This document shows positions 35,298-47,292 of a DNA stretch of 64,000 nucleotides, in pieces; position 1 is the stretch's first letter; every line of letters starts with the position of its first letter. The notes under the pieces are model-generated. The model was given only the letters and a program-made list of their open reading frames with translations. It had not been told where the DNA came from and did no database searches. The stretch is taken from contig CM055097.1 in assembly GCA_029204225.1 (NCBI GenBank), forward strand, positions 30,473,785 through 30,537,784, written 5' to 3'. A program made the translations under genes and the position numbers. This DNA is from Diphasiastrum complanatum (taxonomy: Eukaryota > Streptophyta > Lycopodiopsida > Lycopodiales > Lycopodiaceae).

Positions 35298-38200
35298 AAG
35301 TGATGCCACAACAACTAGGGGAGCTTGGGAAGCTCTTAGAATGCAATTTCAAACTTGCAATCCAGTTCAAGCCATGTTCTTGAAGTTGAGATTGAACACA
35401 ATCAGGATGGAAGAAGTCGAATCAGTGGGATTTGTCTTCACCAGGATAAAGGAGCTGAGAGATCAACTTGTGGCAATTGGAGAACCAATTAGGGACGTTA
35501 AATTGGTACATACCACTATGAGCGGTGTTTTAGAAGGTCTACAAATGTTCGTGAGTGGCATTGCTTCGAGGGAGAGATTGCCTACTTTTGAAGACTTTCA
35601 CGGAATCATGTTGCAGGAAGAACAGCACCACGAGAACAAGGCAACATTGCCGAAGATGATGGTGAAGATGACGAGACAAGTGTCTTCTCATCGGCATTGG
35701 CATCCCAGGTTGATGATGGTGTCAGATGGTTCATAGATTCAGGCACCACAAGGCATATGACCAGGAAACGCTATTGGTTTGAGAAATTCTCGCCAATCCA
35801 TGAGGGGACAAGGTCACACAAGCCAATGGGGAGGAATGCCAAATATAGGGTGCTGGCAATGTACCTGTGCAATTTCCTGATGGTAAAATAAAAAATATCC
35901 CTAATGTGCTTTATGCTCCTTGACTCAAAAAGAGTTTGCTTTCTGTTGGTGTGATGGCAAATCAACATCTTAAGGTTGAATTTGTCAAGGATGGATGCCT
36001 AATGAAAGATATGAACCACAACCATAAGGTGGTAGCGAAAGGTTATAAGGATAGTAACTGTGGCCTTTATAAATTGGATGTTGCAAAACCAGGAGAATAT
36101 GGTTTGGCTACCTCAACAACATCACAATCTGAGTTGTGGCATAGGAGACTTGGTCACTTGAGCTATGGGAGCTTAAGATTGATGGCGAAGTTGAAAATGG
36201 TTATAGGATTACCAACACTACAGGATGATCATGACACCATATGTGAAGGATGTGTTATGGGAAAGCATCACAGAGAGACATTCAAGAAAGGTGGAGCTGC
36301 AAGAGCTAAGAAACCACTGGAACTTATTCACAATGACATGTGTGGCCCAATGAAAATCATGTTGATGGGGAAAGCCTATTATTTTATGACTTTCATAGAT
36401 GATTACTCTAAGAGGACATGGATTTATTTCTTGAAGAAGAAATTTGACGCTTTTGCTCGCTTCAAGGAGTTTAAGGCTTTAGTAGAGAACCAACTGGATG
36501 CATGCATCAAAGTGCTAAGATTAGATAGAGGGGGCGAATACAAATCTGATGATTTTGAGGACTTTTGCAAGAAACACGGCATCAAAAGACAATTCACACA
36601 ATCACACACGTCGCATAGTAATGGTGTAGCTGAAAGAAAAAATAGGACTATTATGGAGAGTGCATGCTCCATGATGAAGCAAATGGGCTTAACCGATTCA
36701 CTTTGGTTGGAAGCGTGCAATGCAGCAACGTTCTTGCAAAACAGGAGCCCTACAGTTGTAGTTCCAAATGTGACTCCCGAAGAAGCATTTATAGGAATAA
36801 AACCAAAAATTGACAAGTTTCGTGTCATTGGATGTAGGGCCTATGTACATGTGCCAAAGGAAGAGCGAAGAAAACTTGATGCCAAAGCAATCAAGTGTAT
36901 CTTTGTCAGTTATGATGAGAGGACGAAGGCATATAGGTGTTTTGATCCTGTAATGAACAAGATTTACATAAGCAAAGATGTAATCTTTGATGAGACGCAT
37001 AGGTATGAAGATGAAGGCCATGCAGGTGATCAAAGCATCGAAAGACTCCCCACAATCTTGAAAGAAGAAGATGAAGAAGATGCTTCACAGGATGATGCAC
37101 ATGAAGATGAAGGTCGAGAGGGTGAGTATGAGAGGACACCACCTATCCAAGAGCCTAGGAGAAGGTACTTGCCAATAGGAGCAACAAAGGAGAAACTGGT
37201 TGGAAGTAAGAGACATTACTTGGACACTCCTTGGGACACATACTCTCCACAAAGTGTATCACCTAAGTCTAAGATACCAAAATGGTATGAAAAGATCATG
37301 AAGGATGCAAAGCTAAATCAACCAGGATCTAGCACACAAGAAGAACTGAGAAGATCAACTCGGGAAAGGAAGCCTCCCAATCGCTATCATGTAAACTATG
37401 CCCTAATGAGTGACATTTTGAAGTGTCGAGAGCCATCAACATTTGATGAGGCAAAGGATCACAAAGAGTGGCAAAGGGCAATGGAAGAGGAGATGGAGTC
37501 CATCCACAGGCATGGTACATGGGAGCTAGTTGATCTACCACTGGGAAAGAAACCCATTGACAACAAATGGGTGTTTAGAACAAAGTTTCATGTGGATGGC
37601 ACAATAGCAAAACATAAGGCTTGTATAGTAGTGAAGGGCTATGAGCTAAACAAAGGAATTGACTACGAAGAGACATTTGCTCCAGTGGCTAAGTGGACTA
37701 CGCTACGCCTTATCATCTCATTTTGGGTGGAAGATCCATCAAATGGATGTGAAGTCAGCATTTTTGAATGGTGACTTAGAGGAAGAAGTTTACCTGGTCC
37801 AACCACAAGGCTTTATGGCAAAAGGACGAGAACATAAGGTATGCAAGTTATGCAAAGCACTTTATGGCCTTAAGCAAGCACCACGCACATGGTATGGATG
37901 CATTGACAATTACTTTCTTTCTTATGAGTTTGTAAGAACAAATTCATATCCAAATCTTTATGTTCTCATAAACGAAGATAACATTGCCTTGATTGTACTT
38001 TATGTTGATGATATTATTATCATGGGCAATGATGAGAATCTCATTCATTCTATCAAAGCCAACTTGTGCAAGCAATTTGAGATGACAGATTTAGATCTTA
38101 TGCACCATTGCTTGGGTGTCGAAGTATGGCAAATTGGCAATGATATCAGGTTATGTCAAAACAAGTATGTGCGTGAGATATTAGAGAAGTTTCGCATGAC

Positions 38201-38952
38201 AGAGTGCAAACCTTCCATCACCCCTTGCGAACCTGGTAAGAAGTTGTCTCGTGTTGATGATAGTGCACAAGTTGACGCTACTTTATTTTGTCAACTAGTT
38301 GGGAGTTTGATCTATCTTACAACTACATGTCCTGATATCTGCTATGATGTAAGTCTGATTAGTCAATTCATGTCAACACCCACTATGGATCATTGGAAAG
38401 CCATGAAAAGTATTTTGAGGTATATGAAAAATACACCTAACCTTGGCTTGGTCTACAAAAGACAAAGTATTTTACCTAAGTTGCAAGGTTATGTTGACGC
38501 TGATTAGGCAGAAAATGTAGATGATAGAAAGTCAACAACAGGTTATGCTTTCAATTTTGGTTGCGGTTGTTTTTCATGGTCTATCAAGAAGCAAGACACC
38601 ACTTCTCTTTCTTCTATAGAAGCTGAATATAAAGCGTTAAGTTCTGCCACTCAGGAAGCTATTTGGCTGCGTAAGTTGTTACGTGAGATTGGCATGAAGC
38701 AGGTACATCCTACTGTTATTTTTTGTGATAGCCAAAGTGGGATACAATTGGCTAAGAACCCTATCTTTCACGCGAAAACAAAACATATTGAGGTAAAATA
38801 TCACTTTGTGCGTGAAAAGCTACAATCTGAAGATATATAGTATTGCACATTGTTCTACATTGTTGCAAGTTGCTTATATATTTACGAAAGCTCTAAATAA
38901 AGAGAAGTTTGAAACTTTTAGAGCCAAACTTTGCTTAGATTTGGTTATGTAA
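35298..38952 (+). pseudogene. Copia D gag-pol
   Basis: Starts mid-gag (TTTRGAWEALRMQFQTC). No knuckle is found. Protease WFIDSGTTRHM at about 35730 (Thr in place of Ala-Ser). A frame break near 35870, then GAG-pre-integrase, integrase with HNDMCGPM, LDRGGEYKS and NGVAERKNR (catalytic D, D and E retained). RT begins GTWELVDLPLGKKPI and shifts frame near 37720. QMDVKSAFLNGDLEEE, LKQAPRTWY and LYVDDIIIMG follow. RNase H has a TAG at 38506 in place of the Trp of DADWAEN, then SSIEAEYKAL, HIEVKYHFVREK and FTKALNKEKFETF to the stop at 38952. Neighbouring PPT GAGGGAGAG precedes the 3' LTR. Confidence 0.9.
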
Positions 38953-39025
38953 AAAGCTTTTACTTATGATACTATCATGGCAGGTAAACTTTAAATAAAG
39001 AGAGACATTGATCATTGAGGGAGAG

Positions 39026-39279
39026 AGTTTAAAAAGCAATGATTGACTTATACAGTGCTTTCTAATTTTGACGGCACCACGTGTGCTCAGTTCTAGAATT
39101 ATCGGGCCATCTTTCTTTTATGAGCCCTTTGAGTGCTCTTAAGCAACTTTATCTTTGTACTTGCTTATTAGTGTGAATATACAGATTGTGGGAGAGCAAT
39201 TATGTTGTCTTGTCTGATTGCACTTGACGTTGTGCTATGATGATTGATTCGGTCGGGTTTTTAAACTGTATTCTCAACT
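39026..39279 (+). repeat. 3' LTR of copia D (254 bp)
   Basis: Begins AGTTTAAAAAGC after the purine tract TTGAGGGAGAG and ends TATTCTCAACT, followed by the right GATCT duplication. Confidence 0.87.
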
Positions 39280-39410
39280 GATCTAGCATTGATGTATAAA
39301 ACCAAATTGATGAAAGGGAAACTTGTATTGGCATGCATAAAATCCATAACAAAATGAATGTCATTAAGCCTAGAACAGAGAGATTTTTGCGAGAAGTAAA
39401 AGCGTAAGCC
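39280..39410 (+). pseudogene. Gypsy integrase C-terminus, continuation after copia D
   Basis: Begins with the right GATCT copy and resumes ALMYKTKLMKGKLVLACIK, the downstream part of the same integrase C-terminal region seen at 63190-63240 (LGLMYKTKLIKKKLKF). It ends at a stop near 39350. Confidence 0.8.
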
Positions 39411-40394
39411 TATCAAAGTGCGTTGACGACTCATCTGCATCCCTTATTAAAGCTTGAAAAATCGTAATTTTTGCTTGTTTTTTCATAAAGTTGGATGGTA
39501 GGTGGCTATAAAACACCATGTAGAGCTTTTAAAGAGGTAAAATAAAGTCTTTTGAAGCTGTCCTTGAAGTTAGAGCCAAGAATTATAGCAATTGAGCTTG
39601 TAGGAAGTAAAAAAAGTTCAAAAAATGACCATTTCTGGTGATTTTTGGGGGATTAATCTCTCTAAATTCATAAGGAGATCATTCTAGATTTTTTTTACAG
39701 CATGATTAGCATTCCTTTTTTACCTTCCCATCAAGCTATCAGACCTATAAATTGATGGTCGGTGGCTTATGCTTCATGTCCATCAAGTTTGAGGCTATTT
39801 TGGCTGCCCATACTGCTTCATAGGACCTGTATGAATGCTTCTTGGAAGTTTGATAGTCCATCTAGGACTATTGGTAGCATCATGTTTGGGCTTGGTGAGG
39901 TGTTTGCATGTTTTTTGACATATTGGTCTAGAAAAAGTGCACCCTCCTATAGATTTTTGGTTGCTCTGATCTCGCATGTGTGAAGCCTAGGTGGTAGGTT
40001 GATGTTGCAAGTGTTTTGATTACTAGGTCTTCCTCTGTTTTGAGATTTATAGCACCCAATTTGGTTTCCTTTAGCCAAAGTTATGATCATTTGAAGTTTT
40101 GCAATTTTGTGAGTAAAATTGGCAAAATTTGCAATTGTTCTAATTGCATGCTAGTCAATTTTCTAATTTGTGGTACTGTGCTTGCATGTTGATTCTCAGT
40201 GTGAGTCTGACATGCATGATGGATTCACAATTGTTTTAGTGGTTATATGCAAGTGCTCTGACAGTTAGGACACAAATCAGGATTTATGGCTGACAATTTC
40301 CATAGAACTGAAATTTATGTAAAATTTCATAAAGTCAAAAAGTGCAATTAATGTCGCATGTTATGCATGCCTGATAGACATTTATTCAATAAGA
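39411..40394. other. Unassigned region between two gypsy fragments
   Basis: No ORF similarity. Two related stretches (GGATGGTAGGTGGCT at about 39490, TGATGGTCGGTGGCT at about 39752) hint at a decayed leader. No LTR boundary found. Confidence 0.35.
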
Positions 40395-42700
40395 TTAGGA
40401 ATCGAATTCAAAGTATTCCTTAATGGTCAAGGACAAACTGGAGAAATATCTTGAAGCTAGTATTATATATCCAGTGCTAAGCAGTGAGTGGGTATCCCCA
40501 ATTGTTGGGGTACCAAAGAAAAAGACTGGCATAATTTGAGTTTGTCAGGACTACCACAAGTTGAATGTTGCGACAAAAAAAGATCACCACCCATTGCCTT
40601 TCACGGACACGATCCTCGACCAAGTCATAGGATATGAGTTATACAGTTTCTTGGACAAATTCTCTGGTTACGACCAAGTTTTGATCAAACAAGAAGACCA
40701 GTTAAAGACAATGTTTACTACTGACTTGGGCACCTATGCTTACAAACAGATGTCGTTTGGATTGTGCAACGCACTAGCTACTTTTCAACGCATGATGACG
40801 ACAATTTTCTAGTATTATTTGCGAGTTTTTATGGAAGTCTTCATGGATGACTTTTGCATGTATAGCAAAGGATTGGTTCATAGAACAAAACTTAGACATA
40901 CACTAAAACGATGTAGAGAGACTTCTCTATGCCTACATCCGGAAAAATGTTTTTTTTGCAATGAAGGATATCTCCTCAGACATCAGATATCAGAAAGAGG
41001 TATCGAAATCGACATCGACAAAGTTGAAATAATAAAAAACTTAGAGGAACCAACCAACCTGAGAGAACTTCGAGGTTTTCTTGGTCACGTTGGCTATTAT
41101 CGAAGATTCGTAAAGGATTATACAATTTTTTGCTTCTCCCTTCACCTAGTTGTTAAAGAAGGATGCAAAATATGTGTGGACATAAGAGAGACAAGAAGCT
41201 TTTGATTAACTAAAGAAGAAATTAATCAAAGCTCATGTCTTATGACCCCCAGATTGGGTACGTCCATTTCATGTATATGTTTCTGCATTTGACTTAGGTT
41301 TGTGAACCTAAGTCAAAAAGATGACCTAAAAAAGGATCAACCAGTTTATTATGGAGGGCACTAGTTATCCAGTTTAGAGATGAATTATTCAGTGATAAAG
41401 AGGGAAGCAATCTATTCAGTGAAGAATTTTTGACATTACCTGTTGGGATATCCATTCATTTTCTATGTCAACCATTATGCGCTAAAATATTTGGGTAATA
41501 AAGTTGATCTCTCTGGAAGGATGACGAGGTGGGTGCTGTAATTGCAAGAATTTACATTTGACGTGTAGACACGACATGGGAAGTATCATACCAATGCCGA
41601 CTTCTTGTCATGACTTGGGAATGATAAAAATGTGAATGAACCATTGGAAGATAAGTTTTCCAATGAAGACTTATTTTTTCTAAATGTAGAAAAGTCCTTA
41701 TATTTCGATATTACTGAATATTTGATAAATCAGAACTATCCCAAGAATTACAATGAAGAAGAAAAGGTTGTTTTCCAACATAAAATTGGACCTTGCACTA
41801 TTATAAAAGGAGTATTGTATAAACTAGGCCCTGATGCATAGCTTCGACAATGTTTAGAAGTCGACGAAATATAGATGGCTATAAAAGCTCTACATTCAGA
41901 AGATGTTGGACATTATTACGCTCTAAAGAACACCATAACCAAGATCTTAAATGCAAAAGTGTACATTAAGAAATGTGATCCTTGCCAGAGCGTAGGTAAA
42001 CCTACAGAAAATATGAACTAACTCCAATATTACCCCTTGCTCCATTTGAGAAGTGGGGAATTGATTTTGTTGGCCTGATCAAGCCTGTCACTCGACATAC
42101 AAAAAAGACATATCTATTGGTGGCAACCGACTATTCAACCAAGATGATTGAAGTTGAAGCAATCCAAAAGAATGATGCAAAGACAGTTGTTGAATTCTTG
42201 TTTCAAAACTCAATATGGTTATCCACTGGAGTTAGTCAGTGGCAGAGGCACACATTTTTTGAATGACATTATATAGATCTTAACAGATCATTTCATGATA
42301 AAGCATAGAAAAACAATGTCTTACAATCTGAAAGCCAACGGTCTTAGCAGAACAAGCAAATGACATATTTTGCAAAATATTGAATAAAATCACTAATGCT
42401 CATTTGTCAGATTGGAATAAGAAGCTACCCTCTGTTTTGTGGGCTTATTGCAATACAGAGAAGATCACAACAAAGATGACACCATTTTATTTAGTCTATG
42501 GCATGTACCTGATTCTTCCAATTGAATTCGAAGTACCAAGTTATAGAATTGAACTTCAAGAGAGACTCTCCAATGAAGACAGTCTCCAACATCAACTTCG
42601 ATAGATCGACAAATTAGAAGAAGATCAGAATGCAGCCCTCGATGAGACAAGAGTTGTTCAAGCCAACTGTAAGAACTAGTTTGACTCAAAGATTAAGAAA
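40395..42700 (+). pseudogene. Gypsy M pol (RT, RNase H, integrase)
   Basis: RT starts KDKLEKYLEASIIYPV, then EWVSPIVGVPKKK, DYHKLNVATKKDHHPLPF, FLDKFSGY, TYAYKQMSFGLCNALATFQ, FMDDF at about 40840 (the catalytic YXDD site reads FMDD), and LRGFLGHVGYYRRFVKD. RNase H from 41200 is badly broken by stops. The connection (41632-41841) matches the antisense remnant at 1-250. Integrase has CDPCQSVGKPT, TRHTKKTYLLVATDYSTK in shifted frames, and SGRGTHFLND. It runs out near 42700 at an antisense CACTA remnant. The RT type fits the Athila/Tat side of Ty3/gypsy (inference). Confidence 0.85.
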
Positions 42701-43760
42701 ACCAATGACGACGATGACAACGAGTGAGATCGAGAAGGTGTGTCATGTGTTGTGTGTCGTCGATCCATATGATGTTGCTGCATCATGGTCAACGTCATCA
42801 TTATCTTGTGAAGCTTGCACATGATGATCATCCTTCGAAAATGTGTCATCGAATCCATTATCACGATCTTGTTCATGAGGTGCATCAGTTGGTAGCATCA
42901 TATGTCCTACACAACATCTCTATGTTCAAAATTTTGTTTACTTCGAGGAGTGACTTGAATCATGTACCACCATCTGGGATCTAAATGATCGGGGTGAAAG
43001 ACCACCTATAATTGATCGATGTTACCATAAATGTTCACTCGTAACTAGTATCCATATCTATGTAACAATTGCTTGGGTATACATGACACAATATATAATT
43101 TTTGCAGTATACTGAAAATCGATTGATTGACAACAAAAAGCATAGAGATTTTGAAGGCATAGAAGAAATATACTTGCTCACTTTGTTGAACAAATGTATC
43201 ACTTTGATCGTCCAAAGCTTGGTAGAGACAATGGAAAAATAACCACTCTCATCTTTCCTGACAATTGCATTGGGACCATTGCAAATAACTTGAACCATTT
43301 GACATCAAATATGAAAAGCTAAATTGCCTAAATTCAACTTCGAGGATGTCATTGATTTTCCCACAATAATCAAGTTGAGAAGAGAGTAAATTGGTGTTCA
43401 CCATGCTTGCTCGACTCTCTTGGGTAAAATTTGCCATGACTTCGCAATCGTACGTGTTTCTATTTTTGTCAAAGTGTCGTCCATGTGTCCATAGTGCATT
43501 GTATTTTTTGTACTGAACAATTTAGTGTTAGGGAAGCCATACCCCGGAAGCAGCATCCCAACCGATTCTCACTCCTTGTCTCTCCAATAATTGAAGTAAT
43601 GATTGCGTATTGTGGAATATGCATACTTGTACCCCTCCTTGGTGGGAGACCACTTTATGACATCATTGTGCATAAATCGACAAAATTGTGATTTGAATTT
43701 AAACAAATACCGAGAGCAACGTACTTGTTTGGCTCTTCCATAATGAGATTTACTTTTCAA
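42701..43760 (-). pseudogene. CACTA second-ORF C-terminal remnant (DUF4216-like)
   Basis: Minus-strand frames give KWSPTKEGYKYAYSTIRNHY (43690-43580), then LDYCGKINDILEVEFRQFSF (about 43380-43320), then RKDESGYFSI and SDTFVQQSEQVYFFY (about 43190-43140). Then comes an acidic His/Asp-rich tail (42990-42720). The series YxG-DILEVE, ESGYFSI, FVQQSEQVYF follows the pattern of DUF4216 in CACTA proteins (FVLASQAQQVFYV). Frameshifts make it non-functional. No CACTA terminus found. Confidence 0.5.
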
Positions 43761-44632
43761 GGATATGCATGAAACTTACTTGACAGTGAAATATGATTAC
43801 TTTTTGTGTACTAGAGCTTTTGCCTATATCCAAATTGTGTTAGATAGCTCTCAAAAATGAGAGTTGATCAAGAGTAATTTGGTAGTGTACAACCTCTCAT
43901 GCATGTAGGTCATGGTAAATCTTTGCAAGATCGTCAAATTGCATTTTTAATATGCTCAACATAAGATAAAAGCTTTAAGGTTATGTATTTTTATAGATTT
44001 TGAAACAATTGTTAAAAGTAATGGTGGATTTGTTGGTTGAAAGAAATGACTCTGCCTTTCTTTCTCATACTAATTTGTTAATTGATTCCATGAAAAAAAA
44101 ACAAAGATTCTTCCTTCACTAATGTAGTCAGCTCATTGAAAAGCCCTTGTCAACTTGAAATGTCCATTGTTGAGAGATCCCAACGTCATAAAAGACTCAA
44201 AATGTAGATGTATAGTAGTTTCTAAGAATAAGCCTACATAAATAGAGATGTCTAGAGTGTGAAACATATAAAAAACTAGCTAATTTGTTTTCCGTCTGAA
44301 CCCCAAAGGGGCTGCTTATTGATGTGATTATAGATGATTTTGGATCATTTATTATTCTTTGTACTTAATCTGGTTGTCGATACACATTCAGTGAAATTGG
44401 TGACCAATATCACTAATTAAAATGTGACTTTACATGCAATAAGCAAAGGATAGTTGATCCCGACAATTCTCATATCGAACATATTTCATTACTGGAAAAG
44501 AACATCCGACTTAACGGCCAGATCAATATATCGGTTTGTGCTCCTAATAAATCTTGTCAGACAACACATTGTTGCCTCAGTAACTATGATACAAAGAAAC
44601 TCACAAACATCTCAGAGCAATGTAAATGAGAT
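43761..44632. other. Noncoding region with dispersed leader repeat
   Basis: About 43830-43960 resembles 30090-30240 (ATAGCTCTCAAAA, CAACCTCTCATGCATGTAGGTCAT). The remainder shows nothing recognisable. Confidence 0.4.
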
Positions 44633-45628
44633 TCAACAATCAGTCCTCAACAAAAGTACATCTTCAAGAATCATAGTGGATTCAACTCCAATTGGTACAC
44701 TACCAATTTCTTCTATCTTGCATTCGCCATGAATAGGAAAGAAGATGAACTTTCTAGAACCATAGTAAGGTGCAAGATGAGTAGAAATCATGAGAGATCC
44801 TTCTTGATAACTCTCTTCTATCTCACCTTTACTCTCTTTAGCAAGATTGGCTTGCTTGAGGAATTCTTTCTTCTTGAAACAATTAGAAGCAAAATGCTCC
44901 TTCTTATGAAAAAAGAAGCACTTCTTGTTGGATTTGCAACTTGTTGATGTTTGTGATGAATCCTCATCACTCTCCTCCTTTGACTTGTCCTTCTTGAAAT
45001 GTTGATGATGACCTTTGCCCCTTCCTCTTGGCTTTTCCTTTATGAAGTATGTTTTCACCTCTCTATCATTATTCAAGGAAAGTTGATTGATCCTCATAAG
45101 CTTGTTCTCTTGCATACACTCCTCAGAAATGAGAACTCCTTGTAGTGCCTCCAAGCTTTGGAAGCTCCTCTTTGATTGCATAAGATTTAACAAGGTTGTC
45201 AAGCTCTTCCTTCAATCCATTTAGGATCACTTGCACTAGCTCCTTTGAGTTGAGGTTGTCTCGTATGCAAGCAAGCTCTCTATGAAGATCTTTGACTCTC
45301 AAAACATAATTTGAGACACTCTCATCACTCCTTTGGAAGCTTTGGAATTTTCAACTCCTTAGTGTGAGCAAGCTTGATGTGTTCCTTGAGACATAGATGG
45401 ATTTCAACCAAGCCTCCTTGGATGTGGTACATGAGCCAATCTCCCCAACACTTCATTGGAAACATTCATCTTTATTATATGTAGGGCCATCCTAGGCCTC
45501 TTCTTGTACTTTTGGACCTCTTGGAGCACTTGAGGCTCCTCCTCAAGTCCAAGCACAATCTCCATCACATCTTGGAGTACCAAAATGGACTCCATCCTCA
45601 CCTTCCAAATAGCATAATTGGAGGTGTC
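44633..45628 (-). pseudogene. Copia L gag and broken protease, 3' portion
   Basis: Continues the gag opened at 46514. It reads DTSNYAIWKVRMESILVLQD, EEEPQVLQEVQKYKKRPR, ALHIIKMNVSNEV, then frame breaks near 45430 and 45200. The zinc knuckle is mutated (CFFFHKKEHFASNC, second Cys and the Gly lost). The protease active site is deleted: SLMISTHLAPYYG jumps to FPIHGECKIEEIGSVPIG. It ends at 44633. Closer to copia C than to copia B, which matters because the LTR inserted in it is of B type. Confidence 0.8.
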
Positions 45629-45633
45629 CAATC
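45629..45633. other. Target-site duplication of the solo LTR (CAATC)
   Basis: CAATC (GATTG on the minus strand) here and at 46467-46471. Removing the LTR and one copy restores the gag codons for GERLDTSNY. Confidence 0.8.
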
Positions 45634-46466
45634 TTTGAAAATATGCAAAATAGGACCAAGAATGGATCCTAAAATGATCCACAAGAGGGATTGGATGTTA
45701 GATACAATTGATCTATCAATATACACAAGATTTAGATCAATCTAGATCAATTCTAGGCATGAAAATCTAACAAGAACAATCATTAATGAAGGTAAATGTA
45801 CTTGCTGGTATCACACGTGTGAAAACTTGTCAGAGTACGAACTTCAACATGAAATCAAGTTACAGTATGATAGAAACTCAAATCATTCAAAACAAATGAA
45901 GACAAATGGAGAGATTGACACAAAATTGCTTCCAAAATCAAGATTGATGTTTTCATATTGATTATGGCCAAATATGCCTCTATATATGCATTTCTTGGAG
46001 CTCGAGGTACTGATCATGCATCAAATCTAACACATGTGAGGATGCTTTGTCATATCATGAATCATCATGTAAAATTGACACTTGGATCAAACTTTCTATT
46101 TTGAGCATTTTTGGTCCATTTTTCTACTATATGGAGATCTACTAAGAAACCTTTTAGAAGTCAAAACTTGCCTACTTTAGCTTATTCCACACGTGTCAGT
46201 AGACCTCTACACATGGGATGTGACACCTAATCTAATGATGTGGCTCATGCAATCAATAGATTGATGCCATGTGTCATATGACTAGAAAACTAGATTTTGG
46301 CCGTTTTAGCCTCTAGAACTTGAATTAATTCATATGTACAGCCTATATGATTATGGTACATGACAAGTACACTAATTTCACACGTGGGAACAGGCTCCAC
46401 ACATGTGCAATCATCCTATATACATAGATTTGGCCTTGACCAAGCATAATTTTTGCATTTTTCACA
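45634..46466 (-). repeat. Solo LTR of copia B family (833 bp)
   Basis: On the minus strand it begins TGTGAAAAATGC at 46466 and ends ATTTTCAAA at 45634 (mutated from CACA). It is collinear with 7128-7915, for example ATGACACATGGCATCAATC and the TATATATAGAGGC region. No internal region is attached, and a 5-bp duplication flanks it: a typical product of LTR-LTR recombination. It carries TCACACGTGTGA at 45811-45822 and several degenerate copies. Confidence 0.88.
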
Positions 46467-46471
46467 CAATC

Positions 46472-46514
46472 TCTCACCATGCTCCAACAAAATGGAACCT
46501 AAAGAAGTCATCAT
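46472..46514 (-). pseudogene. Copia L gag, 5' start interrupted by the solo LTR
   Basis: ATG at 46514 begins MMTSLGSILLEHGER, aligning with copia C (MSSMGSSLLEPSER). The insertion falls within the codons for ERL. Confidence 0.75.
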
Positions 46515-46546
46515 ATGCTTGAGAGATTGTCTTGCAATGGATCAAA

Positions 46547-46550
<4 letters not shown>

Positions 46551-46587
<37 letters not shown>
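46551..46587. repeat. (CT)18 microsatellite
   Basis: 37 bp of pure CT/GA repeat in the leader of copia L, about 37 bp before its gag start on the minus strand. Confidence 0.95.
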
Positions 46588-46590
<3 letters not shown>

Positions 46591-47275
46591 AATGGATTCA
46601 AAAAAGGTGTACTACCAACTGCAATATGAGATCTTGCAACTTGGTGTAAGACCTATCTCACTAGCTCTACCAATCTTCCTCAAAATAGATGAAAATCTCA
46701 TCTCAAGATGGAGCAAGAACAAATTTTTGGTCAACTTGACTCAAGCACACAAAAGCACTCAAAAACATCCACAAATGACTCAAATACAATTGGATTGCAT
46801 GGACTATGTAGCTATGACCTCAAACAATTGTCTAGATCTCAAATAGACAAGATTGACAAGCTTTTTTCTAAGTTTTTGGATCAAACAAGCAAGATATGGA
46901 TCAAAATAAAAGTGTCCATACAGGTCTAGGTGCCCTACCTACCCTCATTCAAAGGGATATAGCTTTTTATTGGCTCATCCAATTGTCTTGAAACGAATTG
47001 CATAAAAACGAGACTTTTCTAGCTTTCTAACAAGCTATCTAGCATAGATTTTGTGATCTAACTCGGAGGAGAACCAAGCCATCAAATTTGGATGTACCTC
47101 ACATATGTTTGATTGCTGTAGTCTCTACAGTACTAGGCCAGGTCCATTTATAATTATTATGACGCTTCTTGATCCTAAAATTACAAAGATAGCAAAGGAG
47201 ATGCATCTACACTCACAAAATCTTGATTTCAAGGCAAATTTTCACATCAAACTTGACATATGCATGAATATCTTA
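46588..47275 (-). other. Untranslated leader of copia L
   Basis: Reverse complement of this block resembles the copia C leader (11750-11860). No coding similarity. Confidence 0.6.
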
Positions 47276-47292
47276 GGCTAGCTCTAATACCA
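47276..47292 (-). other. Primer-binding site of copia L
   Basis: Minus strand reads TGGTATTAGAGCTAGCC, one mismatch from TGGTATCAGAGC. Confidence 0.82.

Larger units (their letters stand above)
34093..39279 (+). mobile_element. Copia D, complete insertion (5,187 bp)
   Basis: Two 254-bp LTRs, primer site, gag-pol remnant, purine-rich tract and a 5-bp target duplication define a full insertion inside gypsy integrase. By eye the LTRs differ at about 15 of 254 positions (roughly 94 percent identity), so it is among the younger events here but not recent. The element starts AGTT and ends AACT, not TG...CA. Confidence 0.88.

Noticed and set aside
36424-37142. Antisense ORFs opposite copia D integrase
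   Set aside because: Shadows of a well-supported plus-strand pol.
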